Assembly (NCBI GenBank): GCA_963776845.1
Contig: CAVZOJ010000002.1
Coordinates: 434,001-498,000, forward strand
Direction of reading: 5' to 3'
Origin: Roseitranquillus sp963776845
Lineage (GTDB): Bacteria; Pseudomonadota; Alphaproteobacteria; Rhodobacterales; Rhodobacteraceae
Length of the DNA stretch: 64,000 bases
The translations under genes were made by a program, and so were the position numbers. The notes under the pieces are model-generated. The model did no database searches and was not told where the DNA came from. It worked only from the letters and a program-made list of their open reading frames with translations. Below, one piece after another: positions 46,221-55,125 of this stretch. How positions within the stretch are numbered: the stretch's first letter is position 1; each line of letters opens with the position of its first letter.

Positions 46221-47336
46221 ATGTCCGCTGACGATGAGATTAGAAGCCGTAAATTCATTGACGTTACTCCCCCGCCCGCACAGGTGTCCCGGACGCTCGA
46301 GCGCGCCGAGGCGCTGGAGGGCATAGGTACAGACGAGCCCGAGCAGATGGACCTCGGCCCGCTTACGCCGCTTCTCGGCGTATGGAAGGCTGAGGGAACC
46401 GGCTGGAACATGATTGCCCTCCCTTTCGAGGATGCACCGCCTCCGCCGAGCGGGTTCGACTTTCGAGTTCTCATGAACCAGTACGACGAGGAATTGTCTT
46501 TCACCTTCATCGACGATGATGTCCCAAATCGGGGCCTCCTTCGCGCACCACATCCAATGGCCGACCAGCTCGTTGTCACGCTAGACTACCAGCAAAAGAT
46601 ATCTCAGGTGGCCGTGGAGGACCGCCCGCCCAGCAGCGTCGCCGGCGGCCCCGGCCTTGGAATTCACCACGAGCCGGGCCTTTGGCTTTACATGCGCGAC
46701 TTGCGGTCTGACGACGTGGAGGGAACGATCGACGTGGCGCGGCTGGCGTCGATCCCGCATGGAAACTCGGTTCTCGCTCTCGGCCACAGCGCGCGTCATG
46801 ACGGGATGCCGGATATTCCGCCTCTCAATGGCTTGCCCTTCGGCAGGTTTGAAGAGCTCTCGAGTCCCGGGTATGATTTTCATACCGATCCGTACCTGGA
46901 GCCGTACGATCATTATATTCATCATCCCTTCATGGGAAACGTGGCGGTTCCTGGATTTCCAGGTTTCCATCCCGCGGACATGAATGAAATCCTGCGTTTC
47001 GCAAATCAAGGCGTCGATATCAAGAAAACGACAACACTGACCGTCGATACGACGCGTCGGGATGCCGGGGTCGTCAATGCTCCCTTTACCAAACGCGAGG
47101 CGGAACCCGTCAGCATGAAGTCTACCTTCTGGATTCAGGAGCTCAACGAGACGGACGAATATGGTAGGCCAAGATTTCGTCTGCAATACTCACAGGTGGT
47201 GATGCTGCATTTCTTCCGACCGAGGGAGGACGAGCTGCCTGGCCGAGCGGTATGGCCCCATGTCAGCATTGCGACGCTGGAAAAGGTGCCTGCACACTAC
47301 AAGGTGGTGCGGGATGAACCCAGCAGGAAGATGTAG
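46221..47336 (+). CDS. Predicted heme-binding-like beta-barrel protein
   Basis: 371 residues. The segment LGPLTPLLGVWKAEGTGWNM (about 45-64) recalls the GxWxGxG motif of nitrobindin/FABP-like heme-binding proteins, and longer relatives are annotated as heme-binding. Many His (HHEPGLW, YDHYIHHPFMG) could bind metal. No signal peptide. ATG 46221 follows AAGGAGG by 8 nt; the frame upstream is poor. Cargo of the IS5-bounded segment. Family assignment is tentative. Confidence 0.6.
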   Translation: MSADDEIRSRKFIDVTPPPAQVSRTLERAEALEGIGTDEPEQMDLGPLTPLLGVWKAEGTGWNMIALPFEDAPPPPSGFDFRVLMNQYDEELSFTFIDDDVPNRGLLRAPHPMADQLVVTLDYQQKISQVAVEDRPPSSVAGGPGLGIHHEPGLWLYMRDLRSDDVEGTIDVARLASIPHGNSVLALGHSARHDGMPDIPPLNGLPFGRFEELSSPGYDFHTDPYLEPYDHYIHHPFMGNVAVPGFPGFHPADMNEILRFANQGVDIKKTTTLTVDTTRRDAGVVNAPFTKREAEPVSMKSTFWIQELNETDEYGRPRFRLQYSQVVMLHFFRPREDELPGRAVWPHVSIATLEKVPAHYKVVRDEPSRKM

Positions 47337-47616
47337 CGGCCGGCTCTTCTCGATATCCAACTGGCGGCCGGAGAACGCCTGGAATGTCCGTCAGGTTGCG
47401 CTTCAGTTCTGTCAGTGAAGTTCAAAAGTGTATCCTAGAATTCTTCATCGGATGTCCGCTCCGTCGGCGAAGCGACCCTCCGAACCCGCGCGACGCTGGC
47501 GGCCGACCGTGGACTGCCATGTTGGCCGCAAGCTGCGCATTGCTGCCGCTGGCCGGGTTGGAGGCGCAGGTCCGAGCGCGGGACATTGCGGACATTCGCC
47601 GCTAGTCTTCAAGACT

Positions 47617-48522
47617 GTGCTCGAACTCTTTGACGGGCCGACCAGCTGGGACAATCTCTTGAATCGCGCTCTAAAAGCACTGGCGAAATATCTAACCGTT
47701 ACGTTGATTATCGCAATCACCGGTATTTTTCTTGCAATCCTGGGGGCGGGATTCGACGGGACACATGCGGCTTGGCGCGCAGTTTCTCTAGGGGGCATCA
47801 TCGTGGTCGCATTCAGTCCATTGATTTCCACAGCCGTCATGTGGGACATGAGAGGAAATCGAGGAATGCCCAAAGAGATAGCCGCAAATCCATCATCGCC
47901 AAGCGTTGACGGCATCGCGCGAAGCGCGGTGTCCTGCAACATTTGCTTTAACCGAGGGCTATGCAAAAGATCAATCGTCGATCGGGCGCAGCCGCGCTAT
48001 ATAGGCGCCGCGTACCATGCGTTGAAGCCGCGCGTTGCTCTTGTTATGCTCAACCCCGGCAGTGGTGACTACCGGTCCGACAGCGCAGACCGAAAATTTA
48101 AGAAGCTGCTAGATGCCTATGCGATGGGCCGCGCAGGTCTGGAGAGAGTTTTTGAACACCAGCGCTTCGATATTCCACGTTGGGGACGCGGGCGCTTCCT
48201 GAGCTTCATCGAAGCGTCCGGCTTGAAGTTAGATGATATCGCGCTTGCAAACATTGCTTGGTGTGGGACGTCAGGCAATAGATATCCCCAAGAAATGCTG
48301 TCGACTTGTTTCGAAAGGTACACGGGCCCGCTGCTAGAAATCCTCTCGCCAGATTTGGTTGTGCTGGCAGGCGATCCTGCCCATAAATTTGCAAATAAAG
48401 TTCAACTAAGAGCTCCTAGGGCTGTAATCGTTTGCGCACCTCATTATGCGCATCGCAAAGGACGAGCTGCAACCGAAGCGGCTGCTCAAGGCATTCGTGA
48501 GCAGGTGTCTCGGCTCGGATGA
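47617..48522 (+). CDS. UDG-fold protein with N-terminal membrane helices
   Basis: About 301 residues if GTG 47617 is the start. Residues about 20-75 hold two hydrophobic helices (YLTVTLIIAITGIFLAILGA, VSLGGIIVVAFSPLISTAVM). The rest resembles the uracil-DNA glycosylase-like superfamily: VALVMLNPGSGDYRSD, IALANIAWCGTSGNRYPQE (19 residues), DLVVLAGDPAHKFA, with a CNICFNRGLC cysteine cluster before it that could bind an Fe-S cluster as in family 4/5 enzymes. A membrane-UDG join is odd, so the N-terminal part may be another gene fused or read through. Low GC. Confidence 0.5.
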   Translation: MLELFDGPTSWDNLLNRALKALAKYLTVTLIIAITGIFLAILGAGFDGTHAAWRAVSLGGIIVVAFSPLISTAVMWDMRGNRGMPKEIAANPSSPSVDGIARSAVSCNICFNRGLCKRSIVDRAQPRYIGAAYHALKPRVALVMLNPGSGDYRSDSADRKFKKLLDAYAMGRAGLERVFEHQRFDIPRWGRGRFLSFIEASGLKLDDIALANIAWCGTSGNRYPQEMLSTCFERYTGPLLEILSPDLVVLAGDPAHKFANKVQLRAPRAVIVCAPHYAHRKGRAATEAAAQGIREQVSRLG

Positions 48523-48573
48523 TGATTTTCGCACGCGGCCGACTTGGTAGTCACTCAATCCGCTTCGGGGACC

Positions 48574-48612
48574 GGACCGGTCATCCGTCCGTAACGCTCG
48601 GATGACCGGTCC
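48574..48612. terminator. Strong hairpin between convergent genes
   Basis: GGACCGGTCATCCG (48574-48587) and CGGATGACCGGTCC (48599-48612) form a perfect 14-bp stem with an 11-nt loop, between two convergent genes. Probably a shared transcription stop. Confidence 0.6.
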
Positions 48613-48688
48613 TGTCGGCCTTGCCGACCTCCGCAGCGGCCGGCGACCGTACTCACGCGTCGACCGATGCTAGGATCGAGCCCTTGCG

Positions 48689-49549
48689 TCAGGGACGGAA
48701 TGCGCGGACGATGCTCGCGATGAAGTCTCCGGCATCAGCCAGGCGGGCGACGACATGCTCGCGGGAAAGCCCTCCTTCCGCTCCTTCTGTTTCCAGTCTG
48801 TCCAGCAAACGCGCTAGCCGGCGCTGGTGGATGCCGAGGGCCACCTGCAGGGGATCGGCGACGATCCCGGCGAAGGTCGTGATCAGCGACGCGAGGGCGG
48901 CGAGGCCGATTCCGATCGCGATGACGAAGTGCAGGGGAAGCTCGATGGCGAAGACGCCGTAATAGAGTTCGCCGATACGCCGTCCGAGCGGAAAATCGGC
49001 GACCGCCGAGGCGTGGCCAAGCATCTCGGAGACCGGTCCCGATAGCGATATGACGCCGGGCGTCGCCGCGCCGAAAGCAACGAACCCGAAGACTACCACG
49101 AGGAGCGTCGTCGTGATCTCGGCTACCGCAGAGCGGACGGCGACGTAGTCCGCAACAACGCGATCGACAACCGCAGGAGAGACACCTGCGCCGATGTCTT
49201 CGATGAAATTCCGGACCAGCGCCTCGACGCGGCGCGACACGGTGGTCGGCAGCAGGATGCGGCGGCGGTCCAGACAGTCGGCCATACCGCTCGCACCGGA
49301 CCATCTGGCCAGCAGCCCGACGAAGCGAACGATCAGGAAGACCGGAGCGAGTGCCACGTTCAAGGGCGCGATGAGCAGGTCGCGGCCGAGCGCCGACCGG
49401 TGGAGTGACAGGGTGCCGCGGAGACGGAAGGTGCGGCAGACGAACTCGGCAACCGCGGCACGGCGTGCCGCCGTCTCGGCTCGGGGTACACTGTTCGCAG
49501 GGACGCGGCCTATCTGGTCGACCCTCCTGCTCAAGAGACCCGCCGACAT
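48689..49549 (-). CDS. DUF6635-like membrane protein
   Basis: 286 residues from ATG 49549. Middle signature: TVSRRVEALVRNFIEDIGAG, RVVADYVAVRSAVAEITTTL, FAFGAATPGVISLSGPV-like GAATPGVISLSGPVSEM and LGRRIGELYYGVF; about four hydrophobic helices. Matches what I know of the DUF6635 family; function unknown. Located in the IS5-bounded segment but with high GC. Confidence 0.7.
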   Translation of the reverse strand: MSAGLLSRRVDQIGRVPANSVPRAETAARRAAVAEFVCRTFRLRGTLSLHRSALGRDLLIAPLNVALAPVFLIVRFVGLLARWSGASGMADCLDRRRILLPTTVSRRVEALVRNFIEDIGAGVSPAVVDRVVADYVAVRSAVAEITTTLLVVVFGFVAFGAATPGVISLSGPVSEMLGHASAVADFPLGRRIGELYYGVFAIELPLHFVIAIGIGLAALASLITTFAGIVADPLQVALGIHQRRLARLLDRLETEGAEGGLSREHVVARLADAGDFIASIVRAFRP

Positions 49550-49875
49550 AGCATGTTCGACGTCAGACAGTAGCCCGAAAGTGTCACTGCAATCGGACCC
49601 GCCCGGACCTCCCCTTCGCGGACGCCTGAGGTCGCCGCGATGCCGCATCGTTCGCGGCCGTTCGTTCGAAACGCAGCGGCAATGCCACGATACGCGCCCC
49701 GAACGAAACCGCCCGCCCTGACCTCCATGGCAGAGTACTGCGCAAGGACGAAGCCGCTCTCGCGGCATTGGCGCCCCTCATCACCGTTCGGCACTGATCT
49801 AAACGCCGCGCTTCTCTGATCGGCCTGACCGGCCTGACGATTGGGGCCTTCTCAATCGTCAGACAGGAGGGTCCC
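49550..49875. other. Gene-free stretch before the recombinase
   Basis: 326 nt; probably contains the end of the tyrosine recombinase/IS91 unit and promoters. No frame with family signs. Confidence 0.35.
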
Positions 49876-50801
49876 GTGACGGAGGAAAGAACCACGCCGC
49901 TGCGCGAGCGGATGATCGAGGACATGCGCATCCGTGGCCTCGGCGAGAAGTCCCAGAAGGCACACATCCGGGGGGTCAAGGAGTTCGCGAGCTTCCTGAT
50001 GCGCTCGCCGGACACCGCGACGCCGGACGACCTGCGCGCCTACCAGTTGCACATGACGAACGCCGAGGTCGCGGTGCCGACGTTCAATGCCCGCATTGCC
50101 GCACTTCGGTTCTTCTTCGGCGTGACCTGCGGGCGCGAGGAGATGAAGCGGTACATGCAGTTCCGCACCAAGCCGTGGAAGCTGCCGGTGGTGTTGAGCG
50201 TCGAGGAAGTCTCCGAAGTCCTGAGGGCGGCGCCGGGACCCGGGCTGAAGTACCGCGCCGCGCTCAGCATCTCCTACGGTGCCGGTCTCAGGGCGTCCGA
50301 GGTCTGCAACCTCAAGATCGGCGACATCGACAGCGACCGGATGCTGATCCACGTCGAGCAGGGCAGGGGACGCAAGGACCGGAAGGTCATGCTGTCACCG
50401 GCACTGCTGCAGCTGCTGCGCGACTACTGGCGCGAGGCGCGGCCCGAAGGCTGGCTCTTCCCCGGCAAGCCCAGGATCAATCCGCTGTCGCCGCGGCAGC
50501 TGAACATTCGACCATTGTCCTCGGACCAATGGCGGACAAGGTCTTATCGTTCAATTCGGCAAAGCACATGGCCGGCATTTCCAAGCCGGCCACACTGCAC
50601 ACGCTCCGCCACAGCTTCGCGACGCACCTGCTCGAGGCGAACACCGACGTGCGCGTCATCCAGGTGCTGCTCGGTCATGCCAAGCTGACGAGCACCGCGC
50701 AGTACACCCATGTCGCCACCAAGACGATCCGCGACACCGTGAGCCCGTTCGAGCGGCTGAAGCAGCTTCAGGACCAGACCCTCAGGCGCCGCCTGGAGTA
50801 G
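49876..50801 (+). pseudogene. IS91-associated tyrosine recombinase, interrupted
   Basis: XerD/phage-type integrase that accompanies IS91-type transposases. N-terminal SAM-like domain (MIEDMRIRGLGEKSQKAHIR), catalytic Arg in GAGLRASEVCNL, LHTLRHSFATHLLE (His-x-x-Arg), VLLGHAKLTSTAQYTHV (His and nucleophile Tyr). GTG 49876 follows GGAGG. The frame is broken after PLSPRQLN by a mini-palindrome insert (50506-50549) and resumes FNSAKHMAGISKPATLHTLR (20 residues). The catalytic half is out of frame, so it is likely inactive. Confidence 0.85.
50506..50549 (-). repeat. Mini-palindrome, copy 5 (tyrosine recombinase)
   Basis: About 44 nt containing, on the minus strand, CCGCCATTGGTCCGAGGACAATGG in split form CCATTG-GTCCGAGGA-CAATGG. 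The outer element is changed (CCTTGTCC instead of CCATTG), so this is a diverged copy. Confidence 0.7.
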
Positions 50802-50814
50802 CGCCCGGGCCGGG

Positions 50815-52017
50815 GTGGTTCGGGCGAAGCTGGAGATCGCCGACATCTTCCGTGCCCATGGTCCCGCGTGGCGGCGGACCAATGCCGGGCATGTCGGCCT
50901 GACCCAGCTCAAGGTGATGTCGGCGATCGAAGCCTGCCGGACGGAAGCGCTCGGCGGGCATGTGGCGGCGTGCACCAAGTGCGGCCACCGACACGTCGCC
51001 TACAACTCGTGCAAGAACCGGCACTGCCCGAAGTGCCAGGGTCCGGCGGCGCGGGACTGGATGGCGGCGCGGGCCGAGGACCTGCTGCCGGTGGAGTACT
51101 TCCACGTCGTCTTCACCCTGCCGGCGGAGATCGCGCGCATCGCGTACTGGTACTGGAACAAGCGGGAGGTCTACGGCCTGCTGTTCAGGGCGTCGGCGGA
51201 GACCCTGACCACGATCGCGGCCGATCCAAGGCATCTCGGCGCCCGGATCGGCATCACCAGCGTCCTGCACACCTGGGGCTCGGCTCTGACCCATCATCCG
51301 CATGTCCACATGATCGTGCCTGGCGGCGGCCTGTCGCCCGACGGCACCCGATGGGTGTCCTGCCGGCCAGGCTTCCTCCTGCCCGTGCGGGTGCTGTCCC
51401 GGCTGTTCCGGCGGCTGTTCATGGAAGGGCTGGCCGCTCTGCATGGCGACGGCAAGCTCGCCTTCTTCAACGACCTCGAGGGGCTGGCGGACCCCGCCGC
51501 CTTCGCCGCCTGGCTCGCGCCGCTGCGCAAGGTCGAGTGGGTGGTCTATGCCAAGCCTCCCTTCGGCGGACCGGAGGCGGTGCTGGCCTATCTCGGCCGC
51601 TACACCCACCGTGTCGCCATCTCCAACAGCCGCCTCGTCAGTGCCGATGCAGAGACCGTCGCATTCCGCTGGAAGGACTACCGGATCAAGAGCGGCGATC
51701 GCCTCAAGGTCATGCGCCTCTCGCCCGAGGAGTTCATCCGCCGCTTCCTGGTCCACGTCCTGCCTGACGGCTTCCACCGCATCCGGCACTACGGCCTGCT
51801 CGCCGGCGCGGGCCGCAAGGACACCCTCGCCAGGGTCCGGGATCTTCTCGGTGCTCGGGCGCCTGCGGAAGCCGACGCGGCCGACGTCGAAGCTGGCCCG
51901 CCGTTGAGCCTGAGAGAACCGTGTCCCGAGTGCGGTGGGCCGATGCAGATCATCGAGACCTTCCGGCGCGGCGAACGTCCGATGACAAGGGCTCCGCCGC
52001 GGAGGGCTGCCGCATGA
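50815..52017 (+). CDS. IS91 family transposase
   Basis: 400-residue rolling-circle (HUH, Y1/Y2) transposase. N-terminal zinc finger (CTKCGHRHVAYNSCKNRHCP, CQGPAARDW), HUH motif in THHPHVHMIVPGGG, and the tyrosine region AYLGRYTHRVAISNSRL. C-terminal zinc pair CPECGGPM. Start GTG 50815, 14 nt after the recombinase gene. Frame intact. Confidence 0.9.
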   Translation: MVRAKLEIADIFRAHGPAWRRTNAGHVGLTQLKVMSAIEACRTEALGGHVAACTKCGHRHVAYNSCKNRHCPKCQGPAARDWMAARAEDLLPVEYFHVVFTLPAEIARIAYWYWNKREVYGLLFRASAETLTTIAADPRHLGARIGITSVLHTWGSALTHHPHVHMIVPGGGLSPDGTRWVSCRPGFLLPVRVLSRLFRRLFMEGLAALHGDGKLAFFNDLEGLADPAAFAAWLAPLRKVEWVVYAKPPFGGPEAVLAYLGRYTHRVAISNSRLVSADAETVAFRWKDYRIKSGDRLKVMRLSPEEFIRRFLVHVLPDGFHRIRHYGLLAGAGRKDTLARVRDLLGARAPAEADAADVEAGPPLSLREPCPECGGPMQIIETFRRGERPMTRAPPRRAAA

Positions 52018-52695
52018 TGACACGGCCATTACCGTCGATGACCCCGCTCCGGATCAGGTCCGCAGTCCGGATCAGCGCCAAGCTGTGCCTCCGCTTCGTC
52101 CTGCTGCCGCATCAGCCTCACCGGCATCGAATGCCGCTGTCGGATCCACCTCAGATCACGCGAAAGAGCGTGCTGATCCGCCTTCATCGCCGCCTACCGC
52201 GCTCCAACGCAAGCGACACCCGCGCGCTTTCCCCATAGACACCTGCGCCAGACCCCCGCGGCTTCCTCCCTGCGAGGTTTTCCAACGCGGGCCGCACCCG
52301 CAAGCGGCCCCGTCACGCAGCGGCCCGCGTCGAAAAACCTTCAGCTCAGCTGCCGTTGACCGGTTCGGCCGCGGGCCGGTGTGCGAACCTTCCGACCGCT
52401 AGCTGCGGATGCTCGATTATCGCTGCGCCGGCGACGCCGCGCGAAGGAAGGGCAGGAGAGCAGCCAAAAGCGAACGCAGCTTGGCAATCGCAGAATATGA
52501 CCGAAGCGGATTCTGGACCGTAGGTAGAACCTTAACGAAGACGCAGGCGTCTCAATGTCGAGCCAGACACTCCTGTCATGACCCTCCTCGGGCGCCCGCT
52601 CAATAAGGCACGATCAAGCATTATACACTATTTCCGCTTGCGACGGACCGCGGGGACGCGCAAACTTCTTCCCGAAAGACTTTGCAGTTGGCACT
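52018..52695. other. Non-coding tail of the IS91 unit and lower-GC DNA
   Basis: Holds a large hairpin (52275-52340) and then about 300 nt of lower-GC DNA. No confident gene. Confidence 0.4.
52275..52340. repeat. Large imperfect hairpin after IS91 transposase
   Basis: AGGTTTTCCAACGCGGGCCG pairs with CGGCCCGCGTCGAAAAACCT (one bulge). Position downstream of an IS91-type transposase suggests an element end (oriIS-like) or terminator. Confidence 0.5.
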
Positions 52696-52843
52696 ATGAT
52701 CGCTGTGCGCTCGCTTGGTCTGGCAGGACTTTACGCTCTCGTTGCGTATCTCTTGGCGTGGAATAGTCCTGTCTGGGCAGCTTGCTCTACCGCAACTCCG
52801 GCACAGCTCTTGAGCGAGCTCATGATAACGACTGCTACGGATG
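52696..52843 (+). pseudogene. Signal-peptide gene cut by IS5
   Basis: ATG 52696 opens a signal peptide (SLGLAGLYALVAYLLAWNS, cleavage near VWAAC) and about 15 further residues (STATPAQLLSELMITT), then IS5 copy 2 starts. The rest of the gene is not found across the IS. Confidence 0.5.
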
Positions 52844-53893
52844 GGCTCTGTTGCGCAAATCGCCTGATGGCCGAGGTTCCCCTTTCCCCGGGCAGACTCA
52901 TCCCACGGCTTCCGTGACGGGTATGCCGAGCGCGGTGAAGCCGTTCAGCACGGCGACGCGGACTTGGAACTCTGCGACCTGACGGTCGAAGTCTCTTGCG
53001 GTCAGGCGTTGGCCCAAGAGCTTGACGCAGTGCATCTTGGTCTCTGCGCGGCTTCGGCGGTAATACCCGCTCCATCGTCGCCAGAGGGTCCGCCCGAAGC
53101 GCCGGGATGCGCGGAGGGCTTCGTTTCGTGCGATCGCTCCAGGCGTGTCGGGCTTCCAAGGCTTGGCGTTCTTGCGGGGCGGGATGATTGCCGCAGCGCC
53201 TCGGGCGGCGACGGCCTGATGGCACTTGCGGGTGTCGAAGGCGCCATCGGCGGTGACGCTGCCGATCTCCTGATCGGGCGGGATCTGGTCGAGAAGTTCG
53301 GGCAGCATGGGCGCGTCACCTACGTCGCTGGTGGTGAACTCGGCAGCCCGGATTTCCAGTGTTTTCTCGTCGATCCCGATGTGGATCTTACGCCAGACCC
53401 GACGTTTGGGGCCGCCGTGCTTTCGCGCGTTCCACTCACCTTCGCCTTCGACCTTGATGCCGGTGCTGTCGATCAGAAGATGGAGCGGCCCCTGCGAGCC
53501 GCGATAGGGGATGTTGACCTTCAAGGTCTTCTGGCGACGGCTGAGGGTGCTGAAGTCGGGCACCGCCCAGTCCAAACCGATCAACCGTAGCAGGCTCTCG
53601 ACAAAGCCGGTCGTCTGCCTGAGCGCCATGCCGAACAGAACCTTCATCGTCAGGCAGGTCTGGATTGCTCCATCACTATAGGCGGGCTGGCGACCTCGCT
53701 TGCCGGTCGGCGTGCCGTCCCAGCTCATCTCGGGATCGAACCAGATCGTCAGCGAGCCGCGGCGCTTGAGCGCTTCGTTGTAGGCCGGCCAGTTCCTGGT
53801 CTTGTAGGCGGTGGCTGTGAGTCTGCTCATGCAGTCCAGCTACCACGCTGGATTCACGAGATGAATCCCTCACAGGATTTGTGCAACAGAGCC
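52844..53893 (-). mobile_element. IS5-family element, copy 2 (1050 bp)
   Basis: Same length and ends as copy 1, opposite orientation. Together they bound the segment 44464-53893 like a composite transposon. Different sequences flank it on each side and no target duplication is seen. Confidence 0.92.
52898..53830 (-). CDS. IS5 family transposase (copy 2)
   Basis: 310 residues; same as the first copy except Ser in place of Thr in EMSWDG. Intact DDE motifs (LIDSTGIKVEG, VTADGAFDT, YYRRSRAETKM). Confidence 0.93.
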   Translation of the reverse strand: MSRLTATAYKTRNWPAYNEALKRRGSLTIWFDPEMSWDGTPTGKRGRQPAYSDGAIQTCLTMKVLFGMALRQTTGFVESLLRLIGLDWAVPDFSTLSRRQKTLKVNIPYRGSQGPLHLLIDSTGIKVEGEGEWNARKHGGPKRRVWRKIHIGIDEKTLEIRAAEFTTSDVGDAPMLPELLDQIPPDQEIGSVTADGAFDTRKCHQAVAARGAAAIIPPRKNAKPWKPDTPGAIARNEALRASRRFGRTLWRRWSGYYRRSRAETKMHCVKLLGQRLTARDFDRQVAEFQVRVAVLNGFTALGIPVTEAVG

Positions 53894-54152
53894 ACGTTTG
53901 AGCGATCGACTCCAAGTCTCTCACTCCGAGTCATGCCGCATGGTCGGGTCAATTTTCACGATCCTGACGGAGACTCTGGCGCGCAAGCACGAATTCTACG
54001 TGGCCTCCTTCGGAACGTTTTTGGTCCGAGAACGTCCGTCTAGGATAGGCACGCAGACGACTGACCAGGAGAAGAGATTCGTCGTCATTTTCCGTCCATC
54101 CCGAGCCCTCAAAGCGCGGATTGAGAACACCTCTGCGGCGCCCCGGCAGTAA
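53894..54152 (+). pseudogene. HU/IHF-like DNA-binding protein, 5' cut by IS5
   Basis: The C-terminal two-thirds of a histone-like protein: FTILTETLARKHEFYVASFG, GTFLVRERPSRIGT, then VVIFRPSRALKARIE. The DNA-binding arm and FGTF turn are recognisable, but the dimerisation helix at the N-terminus is gone because the IS5 end is at 53893. An ATG at 53898 could give a shortened protein of unlikely function. Confidence 0.7.
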
Positions 54153-54244
54153 GTTGTTCAAATGTTGATATGTCCGTCGACATTCCCGCAGTTTCGCGGT
54201 GACGGTCGCTACGGTCAAGGGCAGCTCAGGCATCGAGGATGCGC

Positions 54245-54631
54245 GCCTTCCGGCCCTGGCTCGAGGCGCAGCTCTCGCGCATCCCGCAATCCTCGAAGCT
54301 GGCCGAGGACATCCGCTACACGCTCGGCATCTGGCCGGGGCTGACGCGCTTCCTCGAGGACGGACGGCTCGAGCTCGATACCAGCCTGGTCGAGAACCAG
54401 ATCCGCCCGATCGCGCTCACGAGGAAGAACGCGCTCTTCGCAGGCCACGAGGTCGGAGCGGAGAACTGGGCCTTACTCGCGTCGCTCGTCGCCACCTGCA
54501 AGATGAGCGACGTGAAGCCCATCGACTACCTCGCCGACACTCTGCGCGCGCTCCTCGACGGCCACCCCAAAAGCCGGATCGAGGAACTCATGCCTTGGCA
54601 CTTCCGGAGAGCGTCACGCCTCGCCGCGTAG
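54245..54631 (+). pseudogene. tnpC: IS66 tnpC, 3' part (inverted away from its 5' part)
   Basis: C-terminal end of an IS66 transposase: FRPWLEAQLSRIPQSSKLA, VENQIRPIALTRKNALFAG, ENWALLASLVATCKMSD, RIEELMPWHF. It begins exactly at GCCTTC (54245-54250), the same hexamer at which the 5' part on the minus strand ends (GAAGGC at 55623-55628). Joined there, the two parts give one continuous TnpC. Confidence 0.85.
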
Positions 54632-54651
54632 GTCGCCGGCGAAGCGCTTAC

Positions 54652-54659
54652 CTTCCTGC
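54652..54659. repeat. 8-bp target duplication of IS66 (left)
   Basis: CTTCCTGC directly after the IS66 end GCGCTTAC. The same 8 bp (as GCAGGAAG) lies at 60300-60307 after the other IS66 end. Confidence 0.85.
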
Positions 54660-55027
54660 CGCTGCTCGAGCAGAAGATCGGCGCCCTCGACCAGGCCGCA
54701 CCTTTGCAGGGTTGGGAGTTGCCCGGCAAGTTTGCCACCCTGCGCCGGCTCATGGAGGCGCGGATGGGCAAGGCCGGCAAGCGCGAATACGTTTAGGGCC
54801 TGCGGCTCATGGAGACCTTCGAGTTGGAGCACGTCCACGGTGCCGTGCGGCAGGCGCTCGACCTGGGCGAGATCGGCTGCGACGCGATCAAGCACCTGGT
54901 TCTGTGTCGCATCGAGCGCCGTCCGCCGCGGCTCGATCTCGACATCTATCCCTATCTGCCCCGGGCACGGGTCGAGACGATGAAGCCGGCCAGCTACCTA
55001 AGCCTGATGTCCGGCATCGCCCCATGA
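54652..55027 (+). pseudogene. istA: IS21 istA, 3' part
   Basis: FLPLLEQKIGALDQAAPLQG, FATLRRLMEARMGKAGKREY, a TAG stop at 54793-54795 where relatives continue, then LMETFELEHVHGAVRQAL and MKPASYLSLMSG. It starts at the IS66 end; the missing 5' part is at 60308-60450. The stop overlaps the following istB start. Confidence 0.8.
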
Positions 55028-55125
55028 GCGACGCGCCCCAGGTGCTGCTCCAGCAACATCTCAAGAAGCTCAAGCTACCGACCTTCCAGAGCGAGCACGC
55101 CAAGCTCGCCCGGCAGTGCGCGGCC
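55024..55125 (+). pseudogene. istB: IS21 istB, N-terminal fragment
   Basis: MSDAPQVLLQQHLKKLKLPT and FQSEHAKLARQCAAGDRA, then the similarity ends. ATGA overlap with istA is the usual IS21 arrangement. Confidence 0.7.

Noticed and set aside
52250..52400. Replication origin
   Set aside because: The inverted repeat here fits an IS91 end or terminator; no DnaA boxes, iterons or rep gene were seen.
44464..53893. Inversion between the two IS5 copies as the reason for missing target duplications
   Set aside because: The expected swapped duplications were compared (left flank of one with complement of the other) and do not match.
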